From the NCBI GenBank assembly GCA_905221095.1, contig CAJNBV010000001.1:1-64000 (forward strand): DNA of 64,000 nt, read 5' to 3'. Position numbers and translations under genes: made by a program. Below, in pieces: positions 21,668 through 31,214 of the stretch (within the stretch, counting starts at the first letter, position 1; each line of letters starts with the position of its first letter). Under the pieces are notes generated by a model. That model worked only from the letters and a program-made list of their open reading frames with translations. It was not told the origin of the DNA and searched no databases. Origin of the DNA: a bacterium. GTDB taxonomy: Bacteria > Bacillota > Bacilli > Lactobacillales > Streptococcaceae.

Positions 21668-22825
21668 CTATTTTAACCCTTGACGTTTAACACGTTGACC
21701 AAAATATTGATACAGATCCACTTTCAAGGTTCCGTTGTATAACTTACGCTTCTTATCCGCTTGGCTCCCATACTTGCTTTCAAAGGCTTCATCACTAGTT
21801 AGGATAAACTTGCTCCAAGTTTTCAGCGGTGCAAATACTTGCCCCATCTCAGCATAGAGCTTGGTAACTCCTGCATCATCTGATAAACGTTCTCCATAAG
21901 GCGGATTTGAGACAATCACTCCATTGATTTTATCAGAACGTAAATCCTGCACACGCATCTGCTTAAATGTAATATCCCCTGCAACACCAGCTGCCTGAGC
22001 ATTAGCTTTAGCAATTTCCACCATGCGAGCATCAATATCACAGCCCATGATATCCAGCGCAAGCTCACGGTCTACTTTTTTAGCCGCTTCTGTGCGCACT
22101 TCCTGAATCAAGCGGTCGCTGACCCAGTTCCATTCCTCAAATGCAAAAGAGCGACGTAGACCTGGAGCCATCTTTCGAGCAATCATGACTGCCTCGATAC
22201 AGAAAGTTCCTGAACCACAGGTCGGATCAATCAAAGGCTTGTCTGGGTACCAGTTAGAAAGTTGTAAAATAGCTGCCGCCATGTTTTCCTTGATAGGAGC
22301 CCCACCTTTTTCAGTACGATATCCTCGTTTAAAGAGACTGGAGCCTGTCGTATCAATCATGACAGTTGCCACATCTTTGAGAATAGAGACCTCAATCTTG
22401 AACTCAGAACCAGTTTCCATCAGAGGAACACCTTCTGGACGGGCGTAGTGTTTCTGCAATTTCTTAACAACAGCCTTCTTTGAAATCGCCTGTACACTTG
22501 GCTCATTGTGAAGTTTAGATTTAACACATTTGGCTTTTGAAATCGGAAATCGAGCTCCAAGTGGTAAATAATTTTCCCAATCTAGGGCGAAAACTCCCTG
22601 AAACAGCTCTTCAAAAGTCTTAGCTGGGAAAGTTCCTACGATAATTTTGATACGATCTGCTGCCCGAAGCCAGAGGTTGGTTTCGATAATAGCTCTCACG
22701 TCTCCTTGAAAACGAACACGACCATTTTCAACCTGACAATCATAGCCCAACTCTCGCACTTCACGACCAACGACAGCCTCAAGACCCGCTGCCACAGTTG
22801 CAATTAAATTAAATTCTTTTTTCAT
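21668..22825 (-). CDS. rlmL: 23S rRNA (guanine-N2) methyltransferase, THUMP domain (RlmL/YpsC family)
   Basis: 385 aa. An N-terminal ferredoxin-like/THUMP RNA-binding domain (about 1-160) is followed by a class I methyltransferase domain with LIDPTCGSGTFCIEA (SAM binding) and the adenine/guanine-N2 catalytic motif IVSNPPYGERL. It is predicted to methylate 23S rRNA. The start at the ATG 22825 (MKKEFNLIAT) matches family N-termini; a TTG five codons upstream (22840) is also open, and the AGAAAGG ribosome site is poorly spaced for either, so the start is uncertain. Confidence 0.9.
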   Translation of the reverse strand: MKKEFNLIATVAAGLEAVVGREVRELGYDCQVENGRVRFQGDVRAIIETNLWLRAADRIKIIVGTFPAKTFEELFQGVFALDWENYLPLGARFPISKAKCVKSKLHNEPSVQAISKKAVVKKLQKHYARPEGVPLMETGSEFKIEVSILKDVATVMIDTTGSSLFKRGYRTEKGGAPIKENMAAAILQLSNWYPDKPLIDPTCGSGTFCIEAVMIARKMAPGLRRSFAFEEWNWVSDRLIQEVRTEAAKKVDRELALDIMGCDIDARMVEIAKANAQAAGVAGDITFKQMRVQDLRSDKINGVIVSNPPYGERLSDDAGVTKLYAEMGQVFAPLKTWSKFILTSDEAFESKYGSQADKKRKLYNGTLKVDLYQYFGQRVKRQGLK

Positions 22826-22862
22826 GTTACAGTCTTGCAAGACCTTTCTATATGTACACTTT

Positions 22863-22899
22863 AAAAAATGAGGTTGAGAAAATTTCTCAGCCCCAACCT
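22863..22899 (-). terminator. rnpB terminator
   Basis: Minus strand: AGGTTG and GAGAAA pair with TTTCTC and CAACCT around a small loop, with a GGGGC bulge, then CATTTTTT. Confidence 0.8.
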
Positions 22900-23306
22900 A
22901 TATGCAATTTTCTATAAGCCATGTTTTGTTCCAGAAGTGACTAGGACCACTTCCTTCGATAATCATCTGTCTACCACTAACAGCTCTAGCTGATAGCAGT
23001 CAGAATACTACGTTCGTTTCCGCGTACTCCATGCCCCGACCAAAATTTGGGTTGCTAGCTTGAGGGGTTTACCGCGTTCCACTCTCTCCGTTTCCAGAAA
23101 GACTCCGTCACTGTGGCACTTTCAAGTCTACTCTGGCCTATCCAAGGACTTAGCCATTTCAACTGCCGTAACGATTTCTCGTCCCTAGGCTTATGGTTTC
23201 GCCTAGCACAAACACTACAGGCATCACAGCCTGTGCTAGCATGGACTTTCCTCATGAGAAGAAATTCTCCTCACGCGATTATCCAAAAATTGCACATCTC
23301 AAATAA
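22900..23306 (-). ncRNA. rnpB: RNase P RNA (class B)
   Basis: On the minus strand the P1 helix pairs TGCAATTTT (5' end, about 23290) with AAAATTGCA (3' end, about 22910). Conserved RNase P blocks are present: GAGGAAAGTCCATGCTAGCA near the 5' end, the CR-V region, and AGACAGATGATTATCGAAGG near the 3' end. Length near 400 nt and Firmicute type B features fit. It removes 5' leaders from pre-tRNAs. Exact ends are estimated from the helix. In pneumococcus it also sits between gpsB and rlmL. Confidence 0.95.
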
Positions 23307-23310
23307 CTAC

Positions 23311-23640
23311 TTAGAAATCTGAGTTATCTAAAATTTGTTTACCAAATACTTCTTTTTCAAGACGATTCAAGCGTTTCAAAATATCAAAATTCGTCATAGA
23401 ACTTGTAGTTGCCGCTTCAATAGGCTCTGCTTGAACTGGTGAAGGTTTCGGTTTACGAGCTAATTCTTCCTTCAAATCCGCAATTTCCTGACGAAGTGAC
23501 TTGACCAAGGCAGCATAGGTTTCATAATCCTTAATGACATCGTCTAAAAACTCATCAACTTCTACCTTGCTATACCCACGGACTTCACGTCCAAACTCTT
23601 GTTCAAAAATATCTTTCGCTGAAAAAATAATACTTGCCAT
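23311..23640 (-). CDS. gpsB: Cell division regulator GpsB
   Basis: 109-aa DivIVA-family protein that coordinates septal and peripheral peptidoglycan synthesis and StkP activity. The N-terminal lipid/partner-binding motif is [20 protein letters not shown], followed by a coiled coil ([20 protein letters not shown]) and a short C-terminal oligomerisation helix. The ATG at 23640 is chosen over one four codons upstream because GGAGAG is correctly spaced from it. Confidence 0.94.
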   Translation of the reverse strand: MASIIFSAKDIFEQEFGREVRGYSKVEVDEFLDDVIKDYETYAALVKSLRQEIADLKEELARKPKPSPVQAEPIEAATTSSMTNFDILKRLNRLEKEVFGKQILDNSDF

Positions 23641-23709
23641 GTCTCTCTCCATTCTCGCTTGCTAGTATTATTATATAAAAAAAGGCAAACAAAAATCAAG
23701 GTCAAAGCT

Positions 23710-24237
23710 TCAATTTTCGGAAAAATTTTCAGCAAGTTCATTTAGCTGATCAAATGTTAATCTCTTTATAAAATAGTCCTCTTGATTTTTCATCTTTTGG
23801 TAAAAATAAGCTAGTTTCGTTTCATTTTCTTCATCATAAAAAAGATAGGAACTATTCGTGTTTTCCAGTAAAAACTGCTGGTAATCTCTTAACTGCCCCT
23901 TGTGTTCATAGCGAGGATAGGCATATTTGACAAAGTCTACCTGCTTAAAGCGGCTCAGTTTCATCTGATTGCCTTCATTCCAATTTTCCCCATGGGTTTC
24001 AAAAGCAAAAATGGTGGCCAACTGGAAATCGTACTCTGTCTTCATCTCCTGAGCAACCTCTAAAACCCAATATTCAAAGCCCAAAGCCCCGGTAAATACA
24101 AGCCAAGTCACCCCATCTTCTGCCATAGTTTCTAAATCCCTACGTATCGCTTTTTTAATCAATTTAAAACGAGGATCCTTGTCAGAAAACAAACCCAAAT
24201 CAAAAGCAGAATAGCCCAAAACCAAAGCTGTAGTCAT
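23710..24237 (-). CDS. YpsA family protein (DUF1273, SLOG superfamily)
   Basis: 175 aa from the ATG at 24237, which has AGAAAGGG 6 nt upstream; a longer frame to 24321 lacks a good ribosome site. The sequence [21 protein letters not shown] and the glycine-rich [14 protein letters not shown] match the YpsA/DUF1273 Rossmann-like family. In Bacillus YpsA affects division, and in pneumococcus it lies next to gpsB as here. The biochemical activity is not known. It is divergent from recU. Confidence 0.85.
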   Translation of the reverse strand: MTTALVLGYSAFDLGLFSDKDPRFKLIKKAIRRDLETMAEDGVTWLVFTGALGFEYWVLEVAQEMKTEYDFQLATIFAFETHGENWNEGNQMKLSRFKQVDFVKYAYPRYEHKGQLRDYQQFLLENTNSSYLFYDEENETKLAYFYQKMKNQEDYFIKRLTFDQLNELAENFSEN

Positions 24238-24265
24238 TTTTAACCCTTTCTGTGCAAATTTATGA

Positions 24266-24271
24266 TATAAT
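24266..24271 (+). promoter_or_regulatory. recU-pbp1a extended -10 promoter
   Basis: TGATATAAT (TGN plus consensus TATAAT) 33 nt before the recU ATG; no clear -35. AAGGAG precedes the start codon. Confidence 0.6.
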
Positions 24272-24303
24272 AGAGTGATGTTATTGTACCAATAAGGAGA
24301 ATT

Positions 24304-24900
24304 ATGGTCAACTATCCTCATAAAATTTCATCACAAAAAAGACAAACATCTCTTTCTCAACCCAAAAATTTCGCAAATCGAGGAATGTCTTTTGAAAAGA
24401 TGATCAATGCTACCAACGACTACTATTTGTCTCAGGGCTTGGCTGTTATACACAAGAAACCAACTCCTATTCAAATCGTACGAGTGGACTATCCACAACG
24501 AAGTCGTGCCAAGATTGTTGAAGCCTATTTTCGACAAGCTTCAACGACAGACTATTCTGGCGTTTATAAGGGATATTACATCGACTTTGAAGCCAAGGAA
24601 ACAAAACAAAAACGTGCGATTCCGATGAAAAATTTCCATCCACATCAGATTCAGCATATGGAACAAGTCCTTGCCCAACAAGGAATCTGCTTTGTCCTTC
24701 TTCACTTTTCTTCTCTGCAAGAAACCTACTTATTGCCGGCATTCGATTTGATTCGCTTCTATCATCAAGATAAGGGACAAAAATCAATGCCACTTGGATA
24801 TATTCGAGAATATGGATATGAAATCAAGGCTGGTGCCTTCCCTCAAATTCCCTATCTCAATGTTATCAAAGAACATTTATTAGGTGGTAAAACAAGATGA
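24304..24900 (+). CDS. recU: Holliday junction resolvase RecU
   Basis: 198-aa RecU-family resolvase that cuts four-way junctions during recombination and chromosome segregation. The catalytic nuclease core is visible as [20 protein letters not shown] (D...E-x-K) near residue 90, and [17 protein letters not shown] is the N-terminal motif. recU and pbp1a overlap by 4 nt (ATGA), the conserved Firmicute pairing that couples chromosome segregation to wall synthesis. Confidence 0.96.
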   Translation: MVNYPHKISSQKRQTSLSQPKNFANRGMSFEKMINATNDYYLSQGLAVIHKKPTPIQIVRVDYPQRSRAKIVEAYFRQASTTDYSGVYKGYYIDFEAKETKQKRAIPMKNFHPHQIQHMEQVLAQQGICFVLLHFSSLQETYLLPAFDLIRFYHQDKGQKSMPLGYIREYGYEIKAGAFPQIPYLNVIKEHLLGGKTR

Positions 24901-27053
24901 ACAAACAAACTATCCTGCGAATAGCTAAGTATGTGAGTATCTGCTTCTTAACTTTATTTATCACAGCAGTTATGCTGGGAGGAGGCATATTTCTCTATTA
25001 CGTCAGCAAAGCCCCAGCCCTATCTGAGAGCAAATTAGTCGCAACCACGTCTAGTAAGATTTTCGATAGTAAAAACGAACTGATTGCCGATCTGGGCTCT
25101 GAACGCCGAGTAAACGCTCAGGCCAACGAAATTCCTACTGATTTGGTCAAGGCTATCGTATCGATTGAAGACCATCGTTTTTTCGATCATCGCGGTGTCG
25201 ATACCATCCGAATTATAGGGGCCTTTTTACGTAACTTACAAAACAACTCCCTCCAGGGAGGATCAACTCTTACCCAACAATTAATTAAGTTGACCTATTT
25301 CTCAACTTCCACTTCTGATCAGACTATTTCACGTAAAGCCCAGGAAGCTTGGTTGGCTGTTCAATTAGAACAAAAAGCCACAAAACAAGAAATTCTGACC
25401 TACTATGTGAATAAAGTTTACATGTCTAACGGAAACTATGGAATGCAGACGGCTGCCCAAAACTATTACGGCAAAGATTTGAGAGAACTATCACTACCTC
25501 AACTTGCCCTACTAGCAGGAATGCCACAGGCTCCGAATCAATACGATCCCTATTCTCATCCAGAAGCTGCCCTTGACCGTCGTAACTTGGTACTTTCAGA
25601 GATGAAAGGTCAAGGCTACATTTCTGCCGAACAGTATGAGAAGGCTATCAATACTCCTATTACTGATGGACTCCAAAGTTTGAAATCAGTCAATAGCTAC
25701 CCAGCATATATGGACAATTATCTCAAAGAGGTTATCGACCAAGTAGAACAAGAAACTGGCTATAACCTTCTAACTACTGGGATGGATGTTTACACAAATG
25801 TAGACCAAGAAGCTCAAAAACATCTGTGGGATATCTACAACTCCGATCAATACGTCTCTTACCCTGACGATGATTTGCAAGTCGCATCCACGGTCGTAGA
25901 TGTTTCAAATGGTAAAGTCATCGCCCAACTTGGAGCTCGTCACCAAGCAAGTAACGTTTCATTTGGTACCAACCAAGCTGTGGAAACCAATCGTGACTGG
26001 GGTTCAACAATGAAACCAATCACCGATTATGCACCTGCCATAGAATACGGTGTTTATGATTCCACTGCAACTATGGTTAATGATATTCCTTATAACTATC
26101 CAGGAACAAGCACACCTGTCTACAACTGGGATCGAGCATATTTCGGTAATATTACTCTGCAATATGCTCTTCAACAATCTCGTAACGTACCTGCGGTTGA
26201 GACACTAAACAAGGTTGGTTTAGATAGAGCCAAAAGTTTCCTAAACGGTTTGGGAATCGACTATCCAAGTATTCACTACTCAAATGCTATTTCAAGTAAT
26301 ACTACCGAATCTAGTAAACAATACGGGGCAAGTAGTGAAAAAATGGCCACTGCCTATGCCGCATTCGCAAACGGCGGTATTTACCACAAGCCGATGTACA
26401 TCAATAAGGTTGTCTTTAGCGATGGTAGCGAAAAAGAATTTTCTGACCCTGGCACAAGAGCCATGAAAGAAACGACTGCTTACATGATGACAGAGATGAT
26501 GAAAACAGTCTTGACTTACGGAACTGGTCGCGGTGCCTACCTACCTTGGCTTCCTCAAGCTGGTAAAACTGGTACCTCAAACTATACAGATGAAGAAATC
26601 GAAAACCATATCAAGACGACTCAGTTTGTAGCACCTGATGAAATGTTTGTAGGTTATACACGTAAATATTCAATGGCTGTATGGACAGGTTACACCAATC
26701 GTCTCACACCACTTGTAGGTGATGGCCTCACAGTTGCTGCCAAAGTCTATCGTGCTATGATGACTTCCCTCTCTCAAAACGACCATCCTGGAGATTGGAC
26801 AATGCCTGATGGAGTATACAGAAGTGGTGAGTTCGTCTTTTTGAACGGTGCCAAGAATGCTTGGACTACACCTACTACCCAACAAACACAGACAGTAGAG
26901 AACCCCTCTACAACAGCTGAAAGTTCAACTACACAGGCAAACACCACAGTAGGACAACAACCCAACAGTGCTCCAGTAACTGATCCAAATCAAGGACAGC
27001 CTGTACAACAAGCACCACAAACTCCTCAATTTCAACAACAACCACAACAATAA
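24897..27053 (+). CDS. pbp1a: Penicillin-binding protein 1A (bifunctional transglycosylase/transpeptidase)
   Basis: 718-aa class A PBP. A membrane anchor (about 12-35) is followed by a GT51 transglycosylase domain with catalytic Glu in [13 protein letters not shown] and [11 protein letters not shown], then a transpeptidase domain with STMK, SRN (SRNVP) and KTGTS motifs. The C-terminal tail is Gln/Thr/Pro-rich. Threonine after the active Ser and SRNVP are intact, unlike classic resistant pneumococcal alleles; the block after KTG reads TTQF where the susceptible reference has TSQF. The tail sequence differs from S. pneumoniae R6 as I remember it and looks more like S. mitis. Confidence 0.95.
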   Translation: MNKQTILRIAKYVSICFLTLFITAVMLGGGIFLYYVSKAPALSESKLVATTSSKIFDSKNELIADLGSERRVNAQANEIPTDLVKAIVSIEDHRFFDHRGVDTIRIIGAFLRNLQNNSLQGGSTLTQQLIKLTYFSTSTSDQTISRKAQEAWLAVQLEQKATKQEILTYYVNKVYMSNGNYGMQTAAQNYYGKDLRELSLPQLALLAGMPQAPNQYDPYSHPEAALDRRNLVLSEMKGQGYISAEQYEKAINTPITDGLQSLKSVNSYPAYMDNYLKEVIDQVEQETGYNLLTTGMDVYTNVDQEAQKHLWDIYNSDQYVSYPDDDLQVASTVVDVSNGKVIAQLGARHQASNVSFGTNQAVETNRDWGSTMKPITDYAPAIEYGVYDSTATMVNDIPYNYPGTSTPVYNWDRAYFGNITLQYALQQSRNVPAVETLNKVGLDRAKSFLNGLGIDYPSIHYSNAISSNTTESSKQYGASSEKMATAYAAFANGGIYHKPMYINKVVFSDGSEKEFSDPGTRAMKETTAYMMTEMMKTVLTYGTGRGAYLPWLPQAGKTGTSNYTDEEIENHIKTTQFVAPDEMFVGYTRKYSMAVWTGYTNRLTPLVGDGLTVAAKVYRAMMTSLSQNDHPGDWTMPDGVYRSGEFVFLNGAKNAWTTPTTQQTQTVENPSTTAESSTTQANTTVGQQPNSAPVTDPNQGQPVQQAPQTPQFQQQPQQ

Positions 27054-27090
27054 AAAAAATCCTGAGAGTTAGAAATTCTCAGGATTTTTT
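27054..27090 (+). terminator. pbp1a terminator
   Basis: AATCCTGAGA/TCTCAGGATT perfect stem followed by TTTTTTA, right after the pbp1a stop. Confidence 0.92.
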
Positions 27091-27106
27091 ACTACAAGAT
27101 AGCTAA

Positions 27107-27250
27107 TACTTAACGAAAATCAAAGAGCAAACTAGGAAGCTAGCCGCAGGTTACTCAAAACAATGATTTGAGGTTACAGATGGAAGCTGACGTGGTTTGA
27201 AGAGATTTCGAAGAGTATAACGTGATTTGAATAGATTTTCGAAGAATATA
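27107..27250 (+). repeat. BOX element, degenerate, with duplicated 3' end
   Basis: Begins TACTTAACGAAAATCAAAGA and reaches a first end at TTTCGAAGAGTATA (27219). A second copy of the terminal motif (TTTTCGAAGAATATA) follows at 27236-27250. The internal part retains GCTGACGTGGTTTGAAGAG. It lies between convergent pbp1a and aliA. Confidence 0.8.
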
Positions 27251-27279
27251 AAGGAGTCGGCTACAAACCAACTCCCTTA
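27251..27279 (-). terminator. aliA terminator
   Basis: Minus strand: GGAGTTGG/CCGACTCC stem with one G-U pair and loop TTTGTAG, followed by TTTATATT, just after the aliA stop. Confidence 0.6.
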
Positions 27280-27282
27280 TCT

Positions 27283-29262
27283 TTATTTGACATGTTTTGC
27301 AAGGTCTTCTTGCGCTTTTTTATTGGATTCTTCTTTTTCTTTCATCCATTTATCTTGAGCTTTTTGATATTCATCTGCAGTAACTGCCTTGTCTTGAAGT
27401 TCCAAGTATTTGTACAAGAGTGGCTCACTTGTACCTTTATTTCCTGACAATGCAAATGGTATTGTAAATGGTACCATCTTAGACAAGATTGGACGCCCTG
27501 TACGAGATGTAGTTGGAATAATCAAAGCGCTATCTGTCAACCAAGCTTGGGCTGCAGCGTATTTATCATATCGTTTAGAAACATCTGTAGCCTCATCACC
27601 AGCTTCTGTAACCAATTTTTCGTAGTCATATAGACCTACTTTTTTAGCAGCTACATTATCTTTCCCTGAGTCGAACCCTAAATATGTTTTAGTACTTTCT
27701 CCTACAGATGGTTTGATAATATCAAGGTAGGTTGATGGATCGGCAAAGTCAGGACCCCAACCGACATTATCTGATAAATCCCAGTCTTCTCCAGCAGCAT
27801 TTTCAGCAAAATATGTAATATTGTTTACTTCGTCTTTTTGTAGTTGTTGAATATCAATAATGACATTATCAGTTCCTAAAGTCGCTTCCAAGGATTGTTT
27901 CATAGATTGGACGCGCTGAACTTTTGTAGTTGCTGTTTGGTCAACAGGCATATCTAGGTGAATTGGGAATTGTACTCCCTCAGCTTGTAGGGCTGATTTA
28001 GCTTTAGCAAATTCAGCCTTGGCTTTCTCTGGATTGTAAAGGCCATCCTGAGAATCTGCAAGATTAACATCCTTCCATTCATCCCCATAAGTGACCAATT
28101 TCTCTTTGACCATATCGCCAAAGTTTTTACCATCTGCTTGAACAAATGTTGGTGGAACAAAGAGATTACGTAAGATTTTGCTTGCTCCAGTTTCTCCATT
28201 CAACTGAGAGGCATAGGCTATACGGTCAAATCCGAAAGCAATAGCCTGACGGAAATCCTTGTTTAAGAGAGCTTTTTTAGTAGATGTCTTTTGTTCGTCG
28301 CTGGTCTTAGATGTGTATTTATAAGATTGGCGGTCAATATTTGTACCAACTAGATACGTAACAGAGTCTTGTTGAGTATAGACAATATTGTCTTTCAGCT
28401 CTTTTTCAAGTTCTGCAAAACTTGCACTTGTTGGATAGAGACGAGCTGCTGTAAGGCTACCATCTTTAAAGTTTTCTGCTGGTTTGCTAGTATCTTGACC
28501 ATCCCAGAATGACAATTTGACCTTGTCAATATGCACATTATCCTTATCCCAGTAGTTCGGATTTTTCGCAAATTCAACAGAGGATTTGGTCACAATAGAT
28601 TTCAACAAATAAGGACCATTGTACAGGATACTACTTGGATCCGTAGCTTTGGCAAAATCATCTCCTTTTGAGTTTAAAAACTCTTCATTGACTGGCGCAA
28701 GCACACCCATGGTTGTTTTTGAATTCCAAAAGCTTTCAGGTTTGTTCAAAGTGTATTGGACTGTTTGATCGTCAAGGGCTTTAATCCCAACTTGAGAGAA
28801 ATCTTTAATTTCCCCTTTAGCATAAGCATCCAGACCTTTAATTGAATCTTGCACCAAGTAGAGGGCTTCTGCTTTCTTATCTGTTGCATATTTAAGACCT
28901 GTCACAAAGTCCTGAGCCTTAACAGGAGCATACTCTTCTCCCTCAGATGTGTACCACTTGGCATCCTGACGAATCTTATAAGTGTAGGTCAATCCATCCT
29001 TAGAAACTGACCAGTCCTCTGCCATTGAGGGAATAAGGTTCCCGTATTTATCATTTTCAAGCAATCCATCAATCACATTACTAGTAATGTCAGCAGTTGC
29101 TGCCTTACCAGTTGTTAAGTAGTTGAGATTATCTGGGTGGGTCTCATAGGTAAAGGCAAAGGTCTGCTCACCTTTAGCGCCTGAGCCCCCAGAACAAGCA
29201 GCTAAAACACCCGCTGCTAATAAAGTCACTCCCGCAAGAGCCAATACTTTTCTTGTTTTCAT
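27283..29262 (-). CDS. aliA: Oligopeptide-binding lipoprotein AliA
   Basis: 659 aa from the ATG at 29262, preceded by AAGGAG at good spacing; a longer frame (to 29316) would start inside the promoter. Lipoprotein signal with lipobox LAAC and Cys23. The rest is an OppA/SBP_bac_5 oligopeptide-binding protein that delivers peptides to the Ami permease; no permease genes are nearby. The body matches pneumococcal AliA closely (DPDNLNYLTTGKAATADITS-type N-terminus). It marks the right border of the pneumococcal cps locus. Predicted CodY sites overlap its promoter region. Confidence 0.93.
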   Translation of the reverse strand: MKTRKVLALAGVTLLAAGVLAACSGGSGAKGEQTFAFTYETHPDNLNYLTTGKAATADITSNVIDGLLENDKYGNLIPSMAEDWSVSKDGLTYTYKIRQDAKWYTSEGEEYAPVKAQDFVTGLKYATDKKAEALYLVQDSIKGLDAYAKGEIKDFSQVGIKALDDQTVQYTLNKPESFWNSKTTMGVLAPVNEEFLNSKGDDFAKATDPSSILYNGPYLLKSIVTKSSVEFAKNPNYWDKDNVHIDKVKLSFWDGQDTSKPAENFKDGSLTAARLYPTSASFAELEKELKDNIVYTQQDSVTYLVGTNIDRQSYKYTSKTSDEQKTSTKKALLNKDFRQAIAFGFDRIAYASQLNGETGASKILRNLFVPPTFVQADGKNFGDMVKEKLVTYGDEWKDVNLADSQDGLYNPEKAKAEFAKAKSALQAEGVQFPIHLDMPVDQTATTKVQRVQSMKQSLEATLGTDNVIIDIQQLQKDEVNNITYFAENAAGEDWDLSDNVGWGPDFADPSTYLDIIKPSVGESTKTYLGFDSGKDNVAAKKVGLYDYEKLVTEAGDEATDVSKRYDKYAAAQAWLTDSALIIPTTSRTGRPILSKMVPFTIPFALSGNKGTSEPLLYKYLELQDKAVTADEYQKAQDKWMKEKEESNKKAQEDLAKHVK

Positions 29263-29287
29263 AGTCTTCTCCTTCGTTTTTTTATTC

Positions 29288-29316
29288 ATTATAGACTCTT
29301 TTTCAAGTCCTGTCAA
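29288..29316 (-). promoter_or_regulatory. aliA promoter (consensus)
   Basis: Minus strand: TTGACA (29311-29316), exact 17-bp spacer, TATAAT (29288-29293). Confidence 0.9.
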
Positions 29317-29319
29317 TAC

Positions 29320-29342
29320 AATTTTCAGAATTTTTGAAAATT
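29320..29342 (-). promoter_or_regulatory. CodY-like operator, two overlapping boxes, upstream of aliA
   Basis: AATTTTCAGAATTTT (29320-29334) matches the CodY consensus AATTTTCWGAAAATT at 13 of 15 positions, and GAATTTTTGAAAATT (29328-29342) at 12 of 15, overlapping it. They lie immediately upstream of the -35. CodY control of aliA is known in pneumococcus. Confidence 0.6.
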
Positions 29343-29778
29343 ATTTTTTAAACAATAAGGTTGTAAAAATATGAATAATACTAACTATTTCTTAACTAAT
29401 TTACATAACAAAGGGCTTGTTGACAATATCTCTAAATATCAAGTAGTGGCCTGTTTTATACTTATTTAAAATCAAAAGAGTATAAATTTTCCTTTTTTGA
29501 GAATATAGTTTTTACCAAAAACTTTAACATTGATTCCCTAGAATACAGAAATACTTATAAAAACTGTTCAATTTCAAAGTACATACTTGGGTTATGATAT
29601 TTCTTGAGCAAACCGCCAAGAAAAAGATGCTCTTTGATTCTACATAAGTATGAATTGGCCATCTGCACAAAACAAAAAGCCAACATCGATTCTCTTCTGA
29701 CCGACAGAAAACAATCTTGTTCGCTTTACTTCTAAAAATCTCAAATAGCAAAAATTCTAAAATGACAGAATCCTTGCG
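29343..29778. other. Gene-free AT-rich spacer between aliA and glf
   Basis: About 435 bp with no credible gene. Short open frames on the minus strand (29524-29751) have no ribosome site and unlike composition. The right half could be decayed remains of a capsule or IS gene, but I cannot assign it. Confidence 0.5.
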
Positions 29779-30879
29779 TTAACATCCCAACTCTTCCTCG
29801 ACCACATTCAAGGCCCGTTCAATAACCACATGCATATCATAGTATTTATAATCAGCCAAACGTCCACAGAAAATCACCTTATCATTCTGGGCTGCTTCTT
29901 CTTGATATTTAGCAAACAGGACATTGTTTCTCTCATCATTGATTGGATAATAAGGCTCATCTCCAGGTTCCCAATCAGCTGGGTATTCACGAGTAATAAC
30001 CGTTTTATCTTGAGTACCGTACTCAAAATGTTTATGCTCAATAATACGAGTATAAGGAATTTCACGTTCTGTGTAGTTAACAACTGCATTTCCTTGATAG
30101 TTTTCCTCATCTAGAACTTCATGCTCAAAACGAAGACTACGGTATTCTAACTCACCATGTTTATAATCGAAGTATTGGTCAATCATCCCTGTAAAGACAA
30201 CTTTTTCAGCAGAAGCTTCTAATTCTTGACGATTGGCAAAAAAGTCAAGGCCAAGTTCTACTTCAACATCCTTGAGCATATTTTCGATAATAACGTTATA
30301 CCCCCCAATTGGAATACCTTGGTAACGGTCATTGAAGTAGTTATTATCAAAGGTTAAACGAACTGGTAGACGTTTGATGATAAATGGTGGAAGATCAGTC
30401 GCAGAACGTCCCCATTGCTTTTCAGTATATCCTTTAATCAATTTTTCATAAATATCTGGACCGATCAACTTGATAGCCTGTTCTTCCAAGTTTTTAGGTT
30501 CAACATCCTGCATATGTGCTGTTTGTTCAGCTATCTTATCTTTGACTTCTTGAGGAGTTTTTGTTCCCCACATAGCATAGAAGGTATTCATATTGAAAGG
30601 TAGATTATAAAGACTGCCCTTGTAATTAGCTAGAGGCGAATTGATATAGTTGTTAAATTCAGCAAATTGATTCACATAATCCCAAACTTTCTTGTTAGAA
30701 GTATGAAAGATATGGGCGCCATATTTATGAACATTAACACCTTCTACATTCTCACAGTAGATATTCCCACCAATGTGGTCACGTTTATCAATAACTTTTA
30801 CTTTTTTTCCACGCTTAGTCGCTTCATAAGCAAAAATTGCTCCCGACAAACCAGCACCAACGATTAGATAGTCGTACAT
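29779..30879 (-). CDS. glf: UDP-galactopyranose mutase
   Basis: 366 aa, essentially full length. This FAD enzyme converts UDP-galactopyranose to UDP-galactofuranose, the donor for Galf residues in capsules and surface glycans. The N-terminal FAD motif is IVGAGLSGAIFAYEA, followed by HIGGNIYCE, the substrate segment KYGAHIFHTSN and YTEKQWGRSATDLP. The C-terminal FCGRLADYKYYDMH motif is intact. No galactofuranosyltransferase or other polysaccharide gene is in the window, so it looks like the surviving last gene of a capsule cluster. AGGAAGAG precedes the ATG. Confidence 0.94.
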   Translation of the reverse strand: MYDYLIVGAGLSGAIFAYEATKRGKKVKVIDKRDHIGGNIYCENVEGVNVHKYGAHIFHTSNKKVWDYVNQFAEFNNYINSPLANYKGSLYNLPFNMNTFYAMWGTKTPQEVKDKIAEQTAHMQDVEPKNLEEQAIKLIGPDIYEKLIKGYTEKQWGRSATDLPPFIIKRLPVRLTFDNNYFNDRYQGIPIGGYNVIIENMLKDVEVELGLDFFANRQELEASAEKVVFTGMIDQYFDYKHGELEYRSLRFEHEVLDEENYQGNAVVNYTEREIPYTRIIEHKHFEYGTQDKTVITREYPADWEPGDEPYYPINDERNNVLFAKYQEEAAQNDKVIFCGRLADYKYYDMHVVIERALNVVEEELGC

Positions 30880-30937
30880 AGTCTCTTCCTTATCATTTAT
30901 CTTTACATCTCCTTAACTATAGCAAAAGAGAGAATCT

Positions 30938-31089
30938 TATACTCTTCGAAAATCTCTTCAAACCACGTCAGCATCCATCTGCAACCTCAAAACACTATTT
31001 TGAGCTGACTTCGTCAGTTCTATCTACCACCTCGTCAAAGCTGTACTCTGAGCTAGCTTCCCAGTTATTCTTTTATTTTCATTGAGTAT
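30938..31089 (-). repeat. BOX element (complete A-B-C size)
   Basis: 152 bp from TATACTCTTCGAAAATCTC to TTTCATTGAGTAT, the reverse orientation of the element at 9140. It has the boxB-like inverted repeat GACTTCGTCAGTT inside. The size matches one A, one B and one C module. It sits between glf and the aliD-like gene. Confidence 0.88.
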
Positions 31090-31151
31090 TGGTTTCAATC
31101 TATTTTAGCATAAAACAAATCATTTCTCAGTTTTCCATAGCCGAGTGATTT

Positions 31152-31184
31152 AAAAAGACAAGCACCAAAACTGATGTTTGTCTT
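31152..31184 (-). terminator. aliD-like gene terminator
   Basis: Minus strand: GACAAACATCA pairs with TGGTGCTTGTC (mismatches inside), followed by TTTTTAAA. Confidence 0.7.
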
Positions 31185-31214
31185 TATGATTTTCCTTGAA
31201 AAAGCTATTTCTCA

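Noticed and set aside
29524..29751. 75-codon minus-strand frame between aliA and glf
   Set aside because: No ribosome site, Cys/Trp-rich unlike neighbours, and I could not relate it to a transposase or capsule gene.
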